Source of the DNA: Paraclostridium bifermentans
GTDB lineage: Bacteria; Bacillota; Clostridia; Peptostreptococcales; Peptostreptococcaceae
Assembly (NCBI RefSeq): GCF_019916025.1
Contig: NZ_CP079737.1
Location: 1,116,001 to 1,180,000, forward strand
Direction of reading: 5' to 3'
Length of the DNA: 64,000 nucleotides
The notes under the pieces are model-generated. The model was not told where the DNA came from, did no database searches, and saw nothing but the letters and a program-made list of their open reading frames with translations. Position numbers and translations under genes: made by a program. This document shows, in pieces, positions 50,744 to 59,413 of this stretch (within the stretch, counting starts at the first letter, position 1; each line of letters begins with the position of its first letter).

Positions 50744-51554
50744 ATTTATATAAATCTAGTCGGCGGTGATTAAGAACAGGAAGTTCATTTCTGACTTTAT
50801 CGACATAATCAAAATCTATATCACAAATAAAGAAGCCTTCTTTTTCATCTAATTTATTTACAATATCACCCCAAGGAGAAACAACTATAGAGTTTCCAAA
50901 TGAAATATATGAATCATCATAATTTCTAGCAGGAGCGCATCCTATTGTATAAACTTGGTTATCAACAGATCTAGATTTAAATAATAATTCCCAATGACAA
51001 GGGCCTGTTTTCATATTAAAAGCAGCTGGTGTTATAATTGCTTTAGCACCTTCATTGACCATTGTTCTAAATATTTCAGGAAATCTTAAATCATAACAAA
51101 TGCAAAGTCCAAATTTACCAAACTCAGTATCAAAAACAGTTACATTATTACCTGGAGTTATAGTTTTAGATTCATGAACAAATTTATCGCCTAGTTGCAT
51201 ATCAAATAAATGAATTTTTCTATGCTTAGCTATTCTTACACCATCTCTATTGAATACATAAGATGTATTGTAAATATTATTTTCCTTATCTAACTCCGGC
51301 ATAGATCCAGCAACTAAATATATATTATTTTCTTTTGCTAAATTAGATAAATATGTAAAAGTATCTCCATTTTCATATTCTGAATATAAAGGAAACTTAT
51401 GTGTTTCATAAGGGCAACAAAACATTTCAGGAAGTATAACCATATCAACAACATCTTTTGAAATTTCATTTAATATCGATTCTAGATTTTTAAGATTTGT
51501 AGATTTATTTTCATGTACACTCATTTGTACGATGGCTATTTTACATTTATTCAT
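50742..51554 (-). CDS. Nitrilase-superfamily amidase (omega-amidase-like)
   Basis: A 270-residue carbon-nitrogen hydrolase. The Glu-Lys-Cys catalytic triad is visible: ILPEMFCCPYE (Glu), KHRKIHLFD (Lys) and CICYDLRFPE (Cys). The strand GKFGLCICYDL and the later YISFGNSIVVSPWGD match the Nit2 branch, which hydrolyses alpha-ketoglutaramate and related omega-amides. Function at that level is inferred. It is transcribed alone, divergently from the next gene. Confidence 0.85.
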   Translation of the reverse strand: MNKCKIAIVQMSVHENKSTNLKNLESILNEISKDVVDMVILPEMFCCPYETHKFPLYSEYENGDTFTYLSNLAKENNIYLVAGSMPELDKENNIYNTSYVFNRDGVRIAKHRKIHLFDMQLGDKFVHESKTITPGNNVTVFDTEFGKFGLCICYDLRFPEIFRTMVNEGAKAIITPAAFNMKTGPCHWELLFKSRSVDNQVYTIGCAPARNYDDSYISFGNSIVVSPWGDIVNKLDEKEGFFICDIDFDYVDKVRNELPVLNHRRLDLYK

Positions 51555-51672
51555 ATTTGCTTAACCAGCCTTTCATATATTCTATATTATTATCTTAATA
51601 TAATTTTATATGATATGCCATCTTAATGATATAATATTAATTATATTTAAGTGAGGAAGGAGAATAAAACTA

Positions 51673-52173
51673 TTGAATGATTTTTTAGTTAATATAAATT
51701 CAGATATAAAAAGGTGTGAAGAAACACTAAGCGATAATAATTACTTAGAAATTGTTATAGCTATAGAAGAACTTACAGATAAATATAAAGACAGTATTGA
51801 TGATATAGAACTATCAAATGGTAGGGTATGGAACTTTACAAGAAAAGATCTTGAAGTTTTAATGAGAAATCTTGAACATAAAAGAGATGAAATATTAAAT
51901 AAATATGTAGATAAGTATATAAATGTAGATAAGTTAATAAGTAGTGTACAGGAAAATATAGAAAGCAATAGCAGTTTAAATAATGAAGAAAAATTTGAGG
52001 CAGTCAAAGTAATATATGAAATTAAAAAAATACATGGTGAAAATTTAAACAAATATTTGACTTGGGAAAAATTGAAAAAACATATAAAGTGGAGTTTGAC
52101 GCAAGATGAAACTATAGGAATGAGCATAGTTAATTTAATTAATGTAATAATAAATAATAAAAAGGACAGCTAA
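51673..52173 (+). CDS. Hypothetical helical protein
   Basis: A 166-residue soluble protein, TTG start with GAGGAAGGAG ten bases upstream. It is rich in Glu, Lys, Asn and Ile and looks all-helical: EETLSDNNYLEIVIAIEEL, FTRKDLEVLMRNLEHKRDEI and NEEKFEAVKVIYEIKKIHGE are likely helices. There is no membrane segment, signal peptide or recognised motif. It is monocistronic, divergent from the nitrilase-like gene and convergent with the DUF4397 gene, sharing a terminator. I do not recognise it. Confidence 0.65.
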   Translation: MNDFLVNINSDIKRCEETLSDNNYLEIVIAIEELTDKYKDSIDDIELSNGRVWNFTRKDLEVLMRNLEHKRDEILNKYVDKYINVDKLISSVQENIESNSSLNNEEKFEAVKVIYEIKKIHGENLNKYLTWEKLKKHIKWSLTQDETIGMSIVNLINVIINNKKDS

Positions 52174-52184
52174 CTGTCCTTTTT
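52159..52184. terminator. Bidirectional terminator
   Basis: AAAAAGGACAG pairs with CTGTCCTTTTT around CTAA. It lies between the hypothetical gene and the DUF4397 gene. Confidence 0.88.
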
Positions 52185-52187
52185 ATT

Positions 52188-52802
52188 TTATCTACATAGA
52201 TAGGTGTTTACATCTACTGATTGTATTAATCCTAAATTTGGAGGATTACCTATTGCAAATATAGTATATATTCTGTTAGCTTTAAGGTTTACTTTACTTG
52301 AAAGTGCAATATCTCCATTTTCAGATAAAGCTACCTTTATGTCATACATACCAGCAGGTACTTTAATATAGTCAGTGCTCTCTTTAAAATCAAGATTCTC
52401 AAATAGAGTAGTGTTATTAGCAAGAATATTAACACTAGGTGCATCAGGAGATAGATGAACAACCCTAAGAGTGGCCTCCTTAGTTGAAGGTACTTCATTT
52501 ATATCATCTTCTATTAATAGTAGTTCTATATTTTCTAAATTTCCAACGGCTGCTATAGTAAAAATTCTATCATCAGGAACATCTACCATTTTATTTATAA
52601 CAACAGTAGATGAATCATTTGTAGGTGTTATTTGTATTGTATGCATTCCTTCTTCTAAATAAGAGTAATCAGAAAAATTAGTAAAAGACAAGTCCTCAAC
52701 TACTAATTGACCATCTATATAAACATCAACTTCTGGTGCATTAGGAGATGCATGAAGAACTCTTACGATAGAACTTCCTTCTTGAGTTTTAAAACAATCC
52801 AT
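52188..52802 (-). CDS. DUF4397 protein with two beta domains
   Basis: A 204-residue protein made of two DUF4397 repeats. Repeat 1 is VRVLHASPNAPEVDVYIDG through FTIAAVGNLENIELLLIED. Repeat 2 is LRVVHLSPDAPSVNILANN through YTIFAIGNPPNLGLIQSVD. The HxSPxAPxVD opening and the I-A-x-GN close are the family hallmarks. There is no signal peptide, so it may be cytoplasmic or mother-cell-expressed and surface-assembled. It faces away from the BFD-like gene. AAAGGGGG lies upstream of the ATG. Confidence 0.8.
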   Translation of the reverse strand: MDCFKTQEGSSIVRVLHASPNAPEVDVYIDGQLVVEDLSFTNFSDYSYLEEGMHTIQITPTNDSSTVVINKMVDVPDDRIFTIAAVGNLENIELLLIEDDINEVPSTKEATLRVVHLSPDAPSVNILANNTTLFENLDFKESTDYIKVPAGMYDIKVALSENGDIALSSKVNLKANRIYTIFAIGNPPNLGLIQSVDVNTYLCR

Positions 52803-52979
52803 TTATATAATTCCCCCTTTATAAAATTTACCTCACTTATATAGAGTATGAAAAAGTTTATATATTTGTTCTTACCATAAAAAATAATATAAAAATTAAA
52901 AATAGTAGTTAGTATCATTATTATATGGGTATAATAAAAATATAAGAAATTAATATAAAACGTATTAGGAGGATTTAAA

Positions 52980-53156
52980 ATGTCAGAAAAAGTATGCTTA
53001 TGCAAAGGAATAACAAAAGAAACTATAGTAGATGCAATAAAAAATGGTGCTAATAGTGTTGAAGCAGTAAAGGATGCAACTGGAGCTACAACTGGATTTT
53101 GCCATGGTGGAAGATGTAAGGCTACTATTGAAAAATTAATAGAAGAAAATAAATAA
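52980..53156 (+). CDS. BFD-like [2Fe-2S]-binding protein
   Basis: A 58-residue protein: MSEKVCLCKGITKETIVDAI, then 19 residues, then TGFCHGGRCKATIEKLI. Four cysteines in the C-x-C ... C-x4-C arrangement match the bacterioferritin-associated-ferredoxin (BFD) [2Fe-2S] domain. The site TTAGGAGG lies eight bases before the ATG at 52980. The domain in larger enzymes transfers electrons; stand-alone forms occur near redox genes, here just upstream of the hydrogenase. Confidence 0.8.
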   Translation: MSEKVCLCKGITKETIVDAIKNGANSVEAVKDATGATTGFCHGGRCKATIEKLIEENK

Positions 53157-53285
53157 AAAATAAAAAATGAAATTAAGATATCGTTTATTCCAAAATGTTT
53201 ATGGGTAGACGGTATTTTTTTACTAAATTACAATAAAAAAATATGATAGAAGTTAATTTTTTTGGGTATAAATTCTAGTAACTGT

Positions 53286-53309
53286 TTAATTGTCGAAATA
53301 TGCAATTAA
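53286..53309. promoter_or_regulatory. Inverted repeat upstream of hydA
   Basis: TTAATTG and CAATTAA, 7-bp arms 10 bases apart, 60 bases before the hydrogenase start. A regulator site is possible; it does not match the Rex consensus. Confidence 0.35.
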
Positions 53310-53368
53310 GTTAAAGTTAATTTAATATTTTACTTTATGAATCAAACAAACACTAAAGGAGATTTAAT

Positions 53369-54769
53369 ATGAAACACTTATTTACAGAAAAGGTAGTTCC
53401 AATAGAACTAGACAACCCATCTATACAAATTGACTTTGATAAATGTATAAAATGTGGATTATGCAAAAGAGTATGTGAAAATGAAATTGGAGTTAATGGA
53501 TATTTTGATTTAGAAAAGACTGGTGACATAGCTATATGTATAAACTGTGGTCAGTGCGTGCAAGCTTGTCCTAAAAAAGCCATAACTCAAGTTATTGATG
53601 TAGATAGAGTTAAAGAAGCTATAAATGATCCTGAAAAAATTGTTATATTCAGTACAGCTCCAGCTGTTAGAGTTGCACTTGGAGAAGAATTTAATTTAGA
53701 AGAAGGTGCTTATGTAGAAGATAAAATGGTTGATGCCTTAAGAAAATTAGGTGGAGACTATGTATTTGACGTAACATTTGGTGCAGATATGACCATAATG
53801 GAAGAGGCTAATGAGTTAGTAAGCCGTATAAAAAATGGAAAAGGTAAAACACCACAATTTACAAGTTGCTGTCCATCATGGGTTAAATTTGCGGAAACTT
53901 TTTATCCAGAATTAATACCTAATTTATCAACAACAAAGAGTCCAATAGGGATACAAGGTGCTGTTATAAAAACTTACTTTGCACAAAAAGCTAATATAGA
54001 CCCAGAAAAAATAGTAAATGTTACTATAACTCCTTGTACTGCTAAAAAATATGAAATTGATAGACCAGAGATGAATGCTTCAGCTAAGTACAATAAGTCT
54101 GAAAATATGCGAGATAATGATATAATATTAACAACTAAGGAACTTGCACAATGGTTAAGAGATGAAGAAATAGATTTTAATGCTTTAGAAGGATCTAAAT
54201 TTGATAATATATTAGGTCTTGGTAGTGGAGCTGGTATAATCTTTGGTAATAGTGGAGGAGTTATGGAAGCTGCGGTCAGAACTGTATACAATATACTTAC
54301 TCATGAGAATCCACACAAAGAATTATTACACTTTAATCCAGTTAGAGGGCTTGAAGATGTAAAAGAAGCAACACTTACTATAGGAGATACTACTTTAAGA
54401 TTAGCTGCTGTTCAAGGTACTGCAAATGTTAGAACTTTAATAGAAAAATTAAAATCAGGTGAAGTTGAATATGACTTTATAGAAGTTATGACTTGTAAAG
54501 GCGGATGTATCGGTGGAGCTGGTCAACCTAAAATGAAAGCTAGAATATCAAATGAAATGAGATTAAAACGTATAGAGGGATTATACGACAAAGATAAGCA
54601 TATAGCTGTAAAATGTAGTTATGAAAATCCAGATGTAATAAATGTATATAAGGAATTCTTTAAGCAACCTTTATCACATTTATCACATGAACTTTTACAC
54701 ACTACTTTTGAATCTAAACATGATATGCTAGGATTAAAAGACGATAACAATGTAAGTGATATAGGATAA
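53369..54769 (+). CDS. hydA: [FeFe]-hydrogenase
   Basis: A 466-residue hydrogenase. Residues about 20-75 bind two [4Fe-4S] clusters (CIKCGLCKRVC and CINCGQCVQAC). The H-cluster motifs are TSCCPSWVKF (L1), TPCTAKKYE (L2) and EVMTCKGGCIGGAGQP (L3). L2 starts with Thr where the classical enzyme has Met, and L3 has GAGQP instead of GGGQP; these are visible deviations from CpI-type group A. The enzyme is short, with no NuoG-like N-terminal extension. AAAGGAG precedes the ATG. Its maturases are encoded directly downstream. Confidence 0.92.
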   Translation: MKHLFTEKVVPIELDNPSIQIDFDKCIKCGLCKRVCENEIGVNGYFDLEKTGDIAICINCGQCVQACPKKAITQVIDVDRVKEAINDPEKIVIFSTAPAVRVALGEEFNLEEGAYVEDKMVDALRKLGGDYVFDVTFGADMTIMEEANELVSRIKNGKGKTPQFTSCCPSWVKFAETFYPELIPNLSTTKSPIGIQGAVIKTYFAQKANIDPEKIVNVTITPCTAKKYEIDRPEMNASAKYNKSENMRDNDIILTTKELAQWLRDEEIDFNALEGSKFDNILGLGSGAGIIFGNSGGVMEAAVRTVYNILTHENPHKELLHFNPVRGLEDVKEATLTIGDTTLRLAAVQGTANVRTLIEKLKSGEVEYDFIEVMTCKGGCIGGAGQPKMKARISNEMRLKRIEGLYDKDKHIAVKCSYENPDVINVYKEFFKQPLSHLSHELLHTTFESKHDMLGLKDDNNVSDIG

Positions 54770-54776
54770 GAGAGTC

Positions 54777-54820
54777 GTTGTAATATTACTTGTCTAAGTG
54801 TACATAAGTAATATTACAAC
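54777..54820 (+). terminator. Hairpin after hydA
   Basis: GTTGTAATATTACTT pairs with AAGTAATATTACAAC around 14 bases, followed by TTTGTCTT. It may terminate or attenuate before hydE. Confidence 0.75.
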
Positions 54821-54855
54821 TTTGTCTTATAAAATAGAAGAACAATAAAGTGAAA

Positions 54856-54907
54856 ATTGTGGTATTATTTGGTTATAAGCAAAAATATAAACATATAATA
54901 CCACAAT
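54856..54907. promoter_or_regulatory. Second inverted repeat between hydA and hydE
   Basis: ATTGTGGTATTAT and ATAATACCACAAT, perfect 13-bp arms 26 bases apart, with no T-run after. It lies about 140 bases before hydE and is a candidate mRNA-stability or operator element. Confidence 0.45.
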
Positions 54908-55046
54908 ATTACTAAATATCTTTAAACTATAAATAGTCTTAATATTAGAGGAATTAATGTTTAAATATAGTATTTAAGATAAAATACTCATTTTAAATAT
55001 TATGTTTGGATATTGATTTTATAATAATTAAAATTGAGGTGAATTT

Positions 55047-56096
55047 ATGGATGTTAAAGCGATTATAGAAAAACTATATAAAACTAATGATGCAACAAAA
55101 GAAGAATTATTGTACTTATTAGATAATATAGATGATGAATCAAAGAAACTGTTAATGAAAAGAGCTCATGAAACTAGGATGAAACATTATGGAAATAAAG
55201 TTTACATGAGAGGTCTTATAGAGCTAACAAGCTTCTGTCAAAAAGATTGTCTATACTGTGGATTAAGAAGACACAACAAAGAAGCACAAAGATATAGATT
55301 AAACTTAGATGAAGTACTTGAATGTGTGCGAAAAGGTGATAAATTAGGCTATAAAACTTTTGTATTACAAGGTGGAGAAGATGCATATTTTACAGATGAA
55401 AAAATTATAGAAATTATTAAGGCTATAAAAAGTGAATTCCCACATAATGCAATAACTTTATCATTAGGAGAAAGAAGCTATGAATCGTATAAAAAACTAT
55501 ATGATGCAGGTGCTGATAGATACCTATTAAGACATGAAAGTGCTAGTAAAGATCTATATGAAAGCATACATCCAGGAGAACCTTTTGAAAAACGTAGAAA
55601 TTGTTTGAAGAATTTAAAGGAAATAGGGTATCAATCTGGGGCAGGATTTATGGTTGGAATTCCAAATCACACTAATTCAGATTTAGTTAATGATTTGAGA
55701 TTTGTAAAAGAATTTGAACCAGCAATGTGTGGAATAGGACCTTTCATACCACATAAAGATACACCTCTTAAAGATTATGAACATGGAAGTTTAGAAACAA
55801 CAGTTATATGCTTAAGTATAGTAAGATTATTACTACCAAATGTACTATTACCAGCAACTACTGCACTTTCTAGCATTGATAAACATGGTAGAGAAGAAGG
55901 ATTAAAGGCTGGTGGAAATGTAATAATGCCAAATTTATCGCCTATGTCTGTAAGAGAAAAATACTCTTTATATGATAATAAAGCATATATATTAGATGAA
56001 GATGCAGAATATCGCGTTATGATAGAAAAAAAGATAAATGAAGCTGGATTTGAGATAGAAGTGAGTAGAGGAGATAATCCTGAATTTATTAAATAA
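55047..56096 (+). CDS. hydE: [FeFe]-hydrogenase maturase HydE (radical SAM)
   Basis: A 349-residue radical-SAM protein that helps build the dithiomethylamine and diiron part of the H-cluster. The radical-SAM cluster motif is CQKDCLYCGLRRHN (C-x3-C-x2-C). The biotin-synthase/HydE family features follow: LQGGEDAYFTDEKI, SLGERSYESYKKLYDAGADR and GFMVGIPNHT. GAGGTGAA precedes the ATG. It is first of hydE-hydG-hydF, with 16-base and 9-base gaps. Confidence 0.93.
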   Translation: MDVKAIIEKLYKTNDATKEELLYLLDNIDDESKKLLMKRAHETRMKHYGNKVYMRGLIELTSFCQKDCLYCGLRRHNKEAQRYRLNLDEVLECVRKGDKLGYKTFVLQGGEDAYFTDEKIIEIIKAIKSEFPHNAITLSLGERSYESYKKLYDAGADRYLLRHESASKDLYESIHPGEPFEKRRNCLKNLKEIGYQSGAGFMVGIPNHTNSDLVNDLRFVKEFEPAMCGIGPFIPHKDTPLKDYEHGSLETTVICLSIVRLLLPNVLLPATTALSSIDKHGREEGLKAGGNVIMPNLSPMSVREKYSLYDNKAYILDEDAEYRVMIEKKINEAGFEIEVSRGDNPEFIK

Positions 56097-56112
56097 TAAA
56101 GGAGATTGTATT

Positions 56113-57489
56113 ATGTTTATAAATCATGAAGAAATATATAATATATTAGAAGAAACTAAAAATCCATCAAATGAAGAAATTAAAGAAGTTTTAAGTAGAG
56201 CAAAAAAAAGAGAAGGATTATCATATAAAGATATAGCTATTTTATTACAAGCAGAAGATGAAAAAGATTTATCAGAAATATATTCTTTAGCAGGTGAGAT
56301 AAAAAGAGATATATATGGGAAAAGAATAGTTGTATTTGCACCTCTTTATGTAAGTGATTACTGTGTAAATAACTGTGTTTACTGTGGATATAGAAGAGAC
56401 AATGAGTTCTGTAGAAGAAGATTAACTATGGATGAAGTTGCAGAAGAAGTTAAAATTTTAGAACAAATGGGACATAAAAGATTAGCACTTGAATTAGGTG
56501 AAGATCCAGTAAATGCTCCTATTGATTATGTTTTGGAATGTCTAGATACTATATATAAAACTCAAAATGCAAATGGGGAAATAAGAAGAGTTAATGTAAA
56601 TATAGCAGCTACAACTGTAGAAAATTATAAAGCATTACATGAAAAAGGGATAGGAACATATATATTATTCCAAGAAACATATCATAAGCCGACTTATGAT
56701 AATATGCACCCGAAATCATTAAAGGGGGATTATAACTATCATTTAACTTCATTTGATAGAGCTATGGAAGCTGGAATTGATGATGTAGGAGCAGGGGTAC
56801 TATTTGGACTAGCAGACCCAAGATTTGAAGTCTTAGCACTTATGATGCATAATGCTCACTTAGAAGAAAAATTTGGGGTTGGATTCCACACAATATCAGT
56901 CCCAAGACTTCAAGAAGCAACAGGGGTTACTCTTGAAAACTATCCAAACTTATTAGATGATAATATGTTTAAAAAGATTGTTGCAATACTTAGAATAGCA
57001 GTACCATTTACAGGCCTTATATTATCAACTAGAGAAACTGCAGCTATGAGAAAAGAGTTATTACGTTATGGAGTTAGTCAAATTTCAGCAGGATCATCAA
57101 CTGGAGTTGGAGGATATAAGGATAGAGAAGAAGGAAAAGAGAGTAAACAATTTAAAACAAACGATGAGAGAAGTCCAATAGAAATATTAAAAGAACTTTT
57201 AAGTGATGGATACATACCAAGCTACTGTACTGCTTGTTATAGAAAGGGAAGAACTGGAGATAGATTTATGCAACTTGCTAAATCAGGAAGCATTAAATAT
57301 GTCTGTGAGCCTAATGCATTAATGACATTGCTTGAATTTACATTAGATTATGGAGACAAAGAGTTATATGATAAAGCGCAAGCAATTATAAGCACGGAAG
57401 TAGAAAATATTGAAAGAGAAGATATAAAAGAAAGAACTAAAGAGAGTATGGAAAAAATGAAAAAAGGAGAAAGAGATTTCTACTTATAG
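56113..57489 (+). CDS. hydG: [FeFe]-hydrogenase maturase HydG (radical SAM tyrosine lyase)
   Basis: A 458-residue radical-SAM tyrosine lyase that makes the CO and CN ligands of the H-cluster. It has the SAM cluster motif CVNNCVYCGYRRDN (C-x3-C-x2-C) and the C-terminal auxiliary-cluster cysteines CTACYRKGRTGDRF ... YVC (C-x2-C-x22-C). SVPRLQEATGV and ILSTRETAAMRKEL are also typical. AAAGGAG lies before the ATG. It is directly followed by hydF. Confidence 0.95.
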   Translation: MFINHEEIYNILEETKNPSNEEIKEVLSRAKKREGLSYKDIAILLQAEDEKDLSEIYSLAGEIKRDIYGKRIVVFAPLYVSDYCVNNCVYCGYRRDNEFCRRRLTMDEVAEEVKILEQMGHKRLALELGEDPVNAPIDYVLECLDTIYKTQNANGEIRRVNVNIAATTVENYKALHEKGIGTYILFQETYHKPTYDNMHPKSLKGDYNYHLTSFDRAMEAGIDDVGAGVLFGLADPRFEVLALMMHNAHLEEKFGVGFHTISVPRLQEATGVTLENYPNLLDDNMFKKIVAILRIAVPFTGLILSTRETAAMRKELLRYGVSQISAGSSTGVGGYKDREEGKESKQFKTNDERSPIEILKELLSDGYIPSYCTACYRKGRTGDRFMQLAKSGSIKYVCEPNALMTLLEFTLDYGDKELYDKAQAIISTEVENIEREDIKERTKESMEKMKKGERDFYL

Positions 57490-57498
57490 GAGGTATAT

Positions 57499-58686
57499 AT
57501 GAACATTACTCCAAATGCAAATAGAAAACATATAGGAATATATGGAAACACTAATAGTGGAAAATCTTCACTTATGAATAAAATTTTAGGGCAAGAGGTA
57601 TCATTAGTATCTAGCGTAGAAGGAACAACTACTGATCCAGTTCAAAAAGCTATGGAACTAATACCATTTGGACCTATACTTTTGATAGATACAGCAGGAC
57701 TTGAAGATAAAAGTGAACTTGGATCAGTTAGAATTAAAAAAAGCTATGAATATTTAAAAAGATTAGATTTTGCTATATATGTAGTAGATGGAAAGCATAT
57801 AGATTTTGACACTTATAAAGTTTGGAAAAAAGAAGCTAATAAATATAATGTAAAACATATAGTTGCTGTAAATAAAATAGATTTATTAACTGAAGAAGAA
57901 ATAAGCAGTATTAAAAAATTGTTCAATGATGTTATTTTTACTTCTGTAAAAGATAATAAAGGAATAGAAACTTTAAAAGAAGAACTTATAAAAAACTTAG
58001 AACAAGAAGAAGAGGATAAACCTATAGTTGGAGACTTACTTCCATATGGATCTAAAGTTGTTTTAGTAGTACCTATAGATTCTGAAGCTCCAAAGGGAAG
58101 GATAATTCTTCCTCAAGTTCAAGTTATAAGGGATTGTTTAGATCATGGTATAAAAACTTATGTAGTAAGAGATACAGAACTAAATGAGGCTATTAATGAA
58201 TTACATGATATAGATCTTGTTATAACAGATTCTCAAGCTTTTAAAGAAGTTGAATCCATAATTCCTAAAGAAATGAACTTAACTAGCTTTTCGATATTAT
58301 TTGCAAGACAAAAAGGTGAGTTGAGTGAGTTTTTAGAAGGAACAAAAAAACTAAACACTTTAAAGCCAAACGATAAAGTTCTTATATGTGAAAGCTGTAC
58401 ACATAATGTATCTCATGAAGATATAGGAAGAGTAAAAATACCTAGAATGCTTAAAAAAATAGCTGGCGGAGATATTAATATAGAATATAAAGTTGGATAT
58501 GATTTTGATGAAAGTATAGAAGAGTATGACCTAATAATTCATTGTGGAGCATGTATGGTAAATAGGAAGAGTGTAATAAATAAAATAAATACTTGTAAAG
58601 AAAAAAATATACCTATAACTAATTATGGTATGGTTATAGCTTATTTTACCGGGATATTAGATAGATCTGTAAGTATATTTAAATAA
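57499..58686 (+). CDS. hydF: [FeFe]-hydrogenase maturation GTPase HydF
   Basis: A 395-residue GTPase and scaffold that carries the diiron precursor to HydA. The GTPase domain (about 1-175) has GNTNSGKSSLMNK (G1), DTAGLEDKS (G3) and NKIDLL (G4). The C-terminal cluster-binding domain shows CESCTHN and HCGACMVNRK, which supply the ligands of its [4Fe-4S] cluster. AGGAGG lies seven bases before the ATG. It closes the maturation operon. Confidence 0.95.
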   Translation: MNITPNANRKHIGIYGNTNSGKSSLMNKILGQEVSLVSSVEGTTTDPVQKAMELIPFGPILLIDTAGLEDKSELGSVRIKKSYEYLKRLDFAIYVVDGKHIDFDTYKVWKKEANKYNVKHIVAVNKIDLLTEEEISSIKKLFNDVIFTSVKDNKGIETLKEELIKNLEQEEEDKPIVGDLLPYGSKVVLVVPIDSEAPKGRIILPQVQVIRDCLDHGIKTYVVRDTELNEAINELHDIDLVITDSQAFKEVESIIPKEMNLTSFSILFARQKGELSEFLEGTKKLNTLKPNDKVLICESCTHNVSHEDIGRVKIPRMLKKIAGGDINIEYKVGYDFDESIEEYDLIIHCGACMVNRKSVINKINTCKEKNIPITNYGMVIAYFTGILDRSVSIFK

Positions 58687-58728
58687 AAAAATGGTGAGCT
58701 TATATAAAATAATGCTCACCATTTTTTA
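58686..58728. terminator. Terminator after hydF
   Basis: AAAAAATGGTGAGC pairs with GCTCACCATTTTTT around an A/T loop. It also serves the convergent gene. Confidence 0.88.
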
Positions 58729-58738
58729 TTTAAATATA

Positions 58739-59194
58739 TTAATCTTGTATATACTGTCTAATTACACCATAAGAAGTTATTTTATTAAAATCTGGATATG
58801 TGGATATAAATCTTACAAAAATAGGTGTATTTTTAAGTATAGGTCTATTATTTAAAAATTCAATATCTCCATTAACAATTGAACTTATTGTTAGAGGCAT
58901 TTTAGCTAAAAACTGGTCATATCTTTCTTTAGAAGTTGAAAAATCATAATCACCAATAAAGGCAAATAAGTTCAGTTGATATACATCCTGAACGAACCAA
59001 AACCATTGACCATAGATTATATCAGTACTTACTGTACTAAGGTCAAGATCTTCAAATTCAGGTCCTATAATTACATCAATTACTTTAGAATTATCGTTGT
59101 GTTCTACTGTGTATCTTCTAAAGCGAACTGGTTCAGTACTTGTATAAGGTTCTCTGATTATAACATTAACATTTGCATAATTAAAATCAACCAT
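58739..59194 (-). CDS. Staygreen-like protein
   Basis: A 151-residue soluble protein that I read as a bacterial member of the staygreen (Mg-dechelatase-like) family. The match is in the first half: REPYTSTEPVRFRRYTVEHN with DVIIGPEFEDLDLS and the aromatic segment YGQWFWFV. Clostridial members of this plant-named family have no established role. I chose the ATG at 59194 because GAGGATGTGATT lies just before it. It is convergent with hydF and divergent from cspBA, across about 210 bases. Confidence 0.5.
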   Translation of the reverse strand: MVDFNYANVNVIIREPYTSTEPVRFRRYTVEHNDNSKVIDVIIGPEFEDLDLSTVSTDIIYGQWFWFVQDVYQLNLFAFIGDYDFSTSKERYDQFLAKMPLTISSIVNGDIEFLNNRPILKNTPIFVRFISTYPDFNKITSYGVIRQYIQD

Positions 59195-59413
59195 TAAAAT
59201 CACATCCTCAAATATTTATGTAATTTATTATATTTAGAAAGATAAAAAATGTGATAAAAGTATGCATATGATAGGAAAAGATAAAAATTAATATATATTA
59301 AAAAATTAACACTTATACATTAATACTTAATAATAATATACATACATATATAAGGTTAAGTAATATATTATTAGTAAATAAAAATTTTTAGCATATGGTT
59401 AGGAGGGATTAAT

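Noticed and set aside
53286-53309. Rex operator upstream of hydA
   Set aside because: TTAATTG-N10-CAATTAA lacks the TTGTTAA-type half-sites and the short spacer of Rex boxes; kept only as an unassigned inverted repeat.
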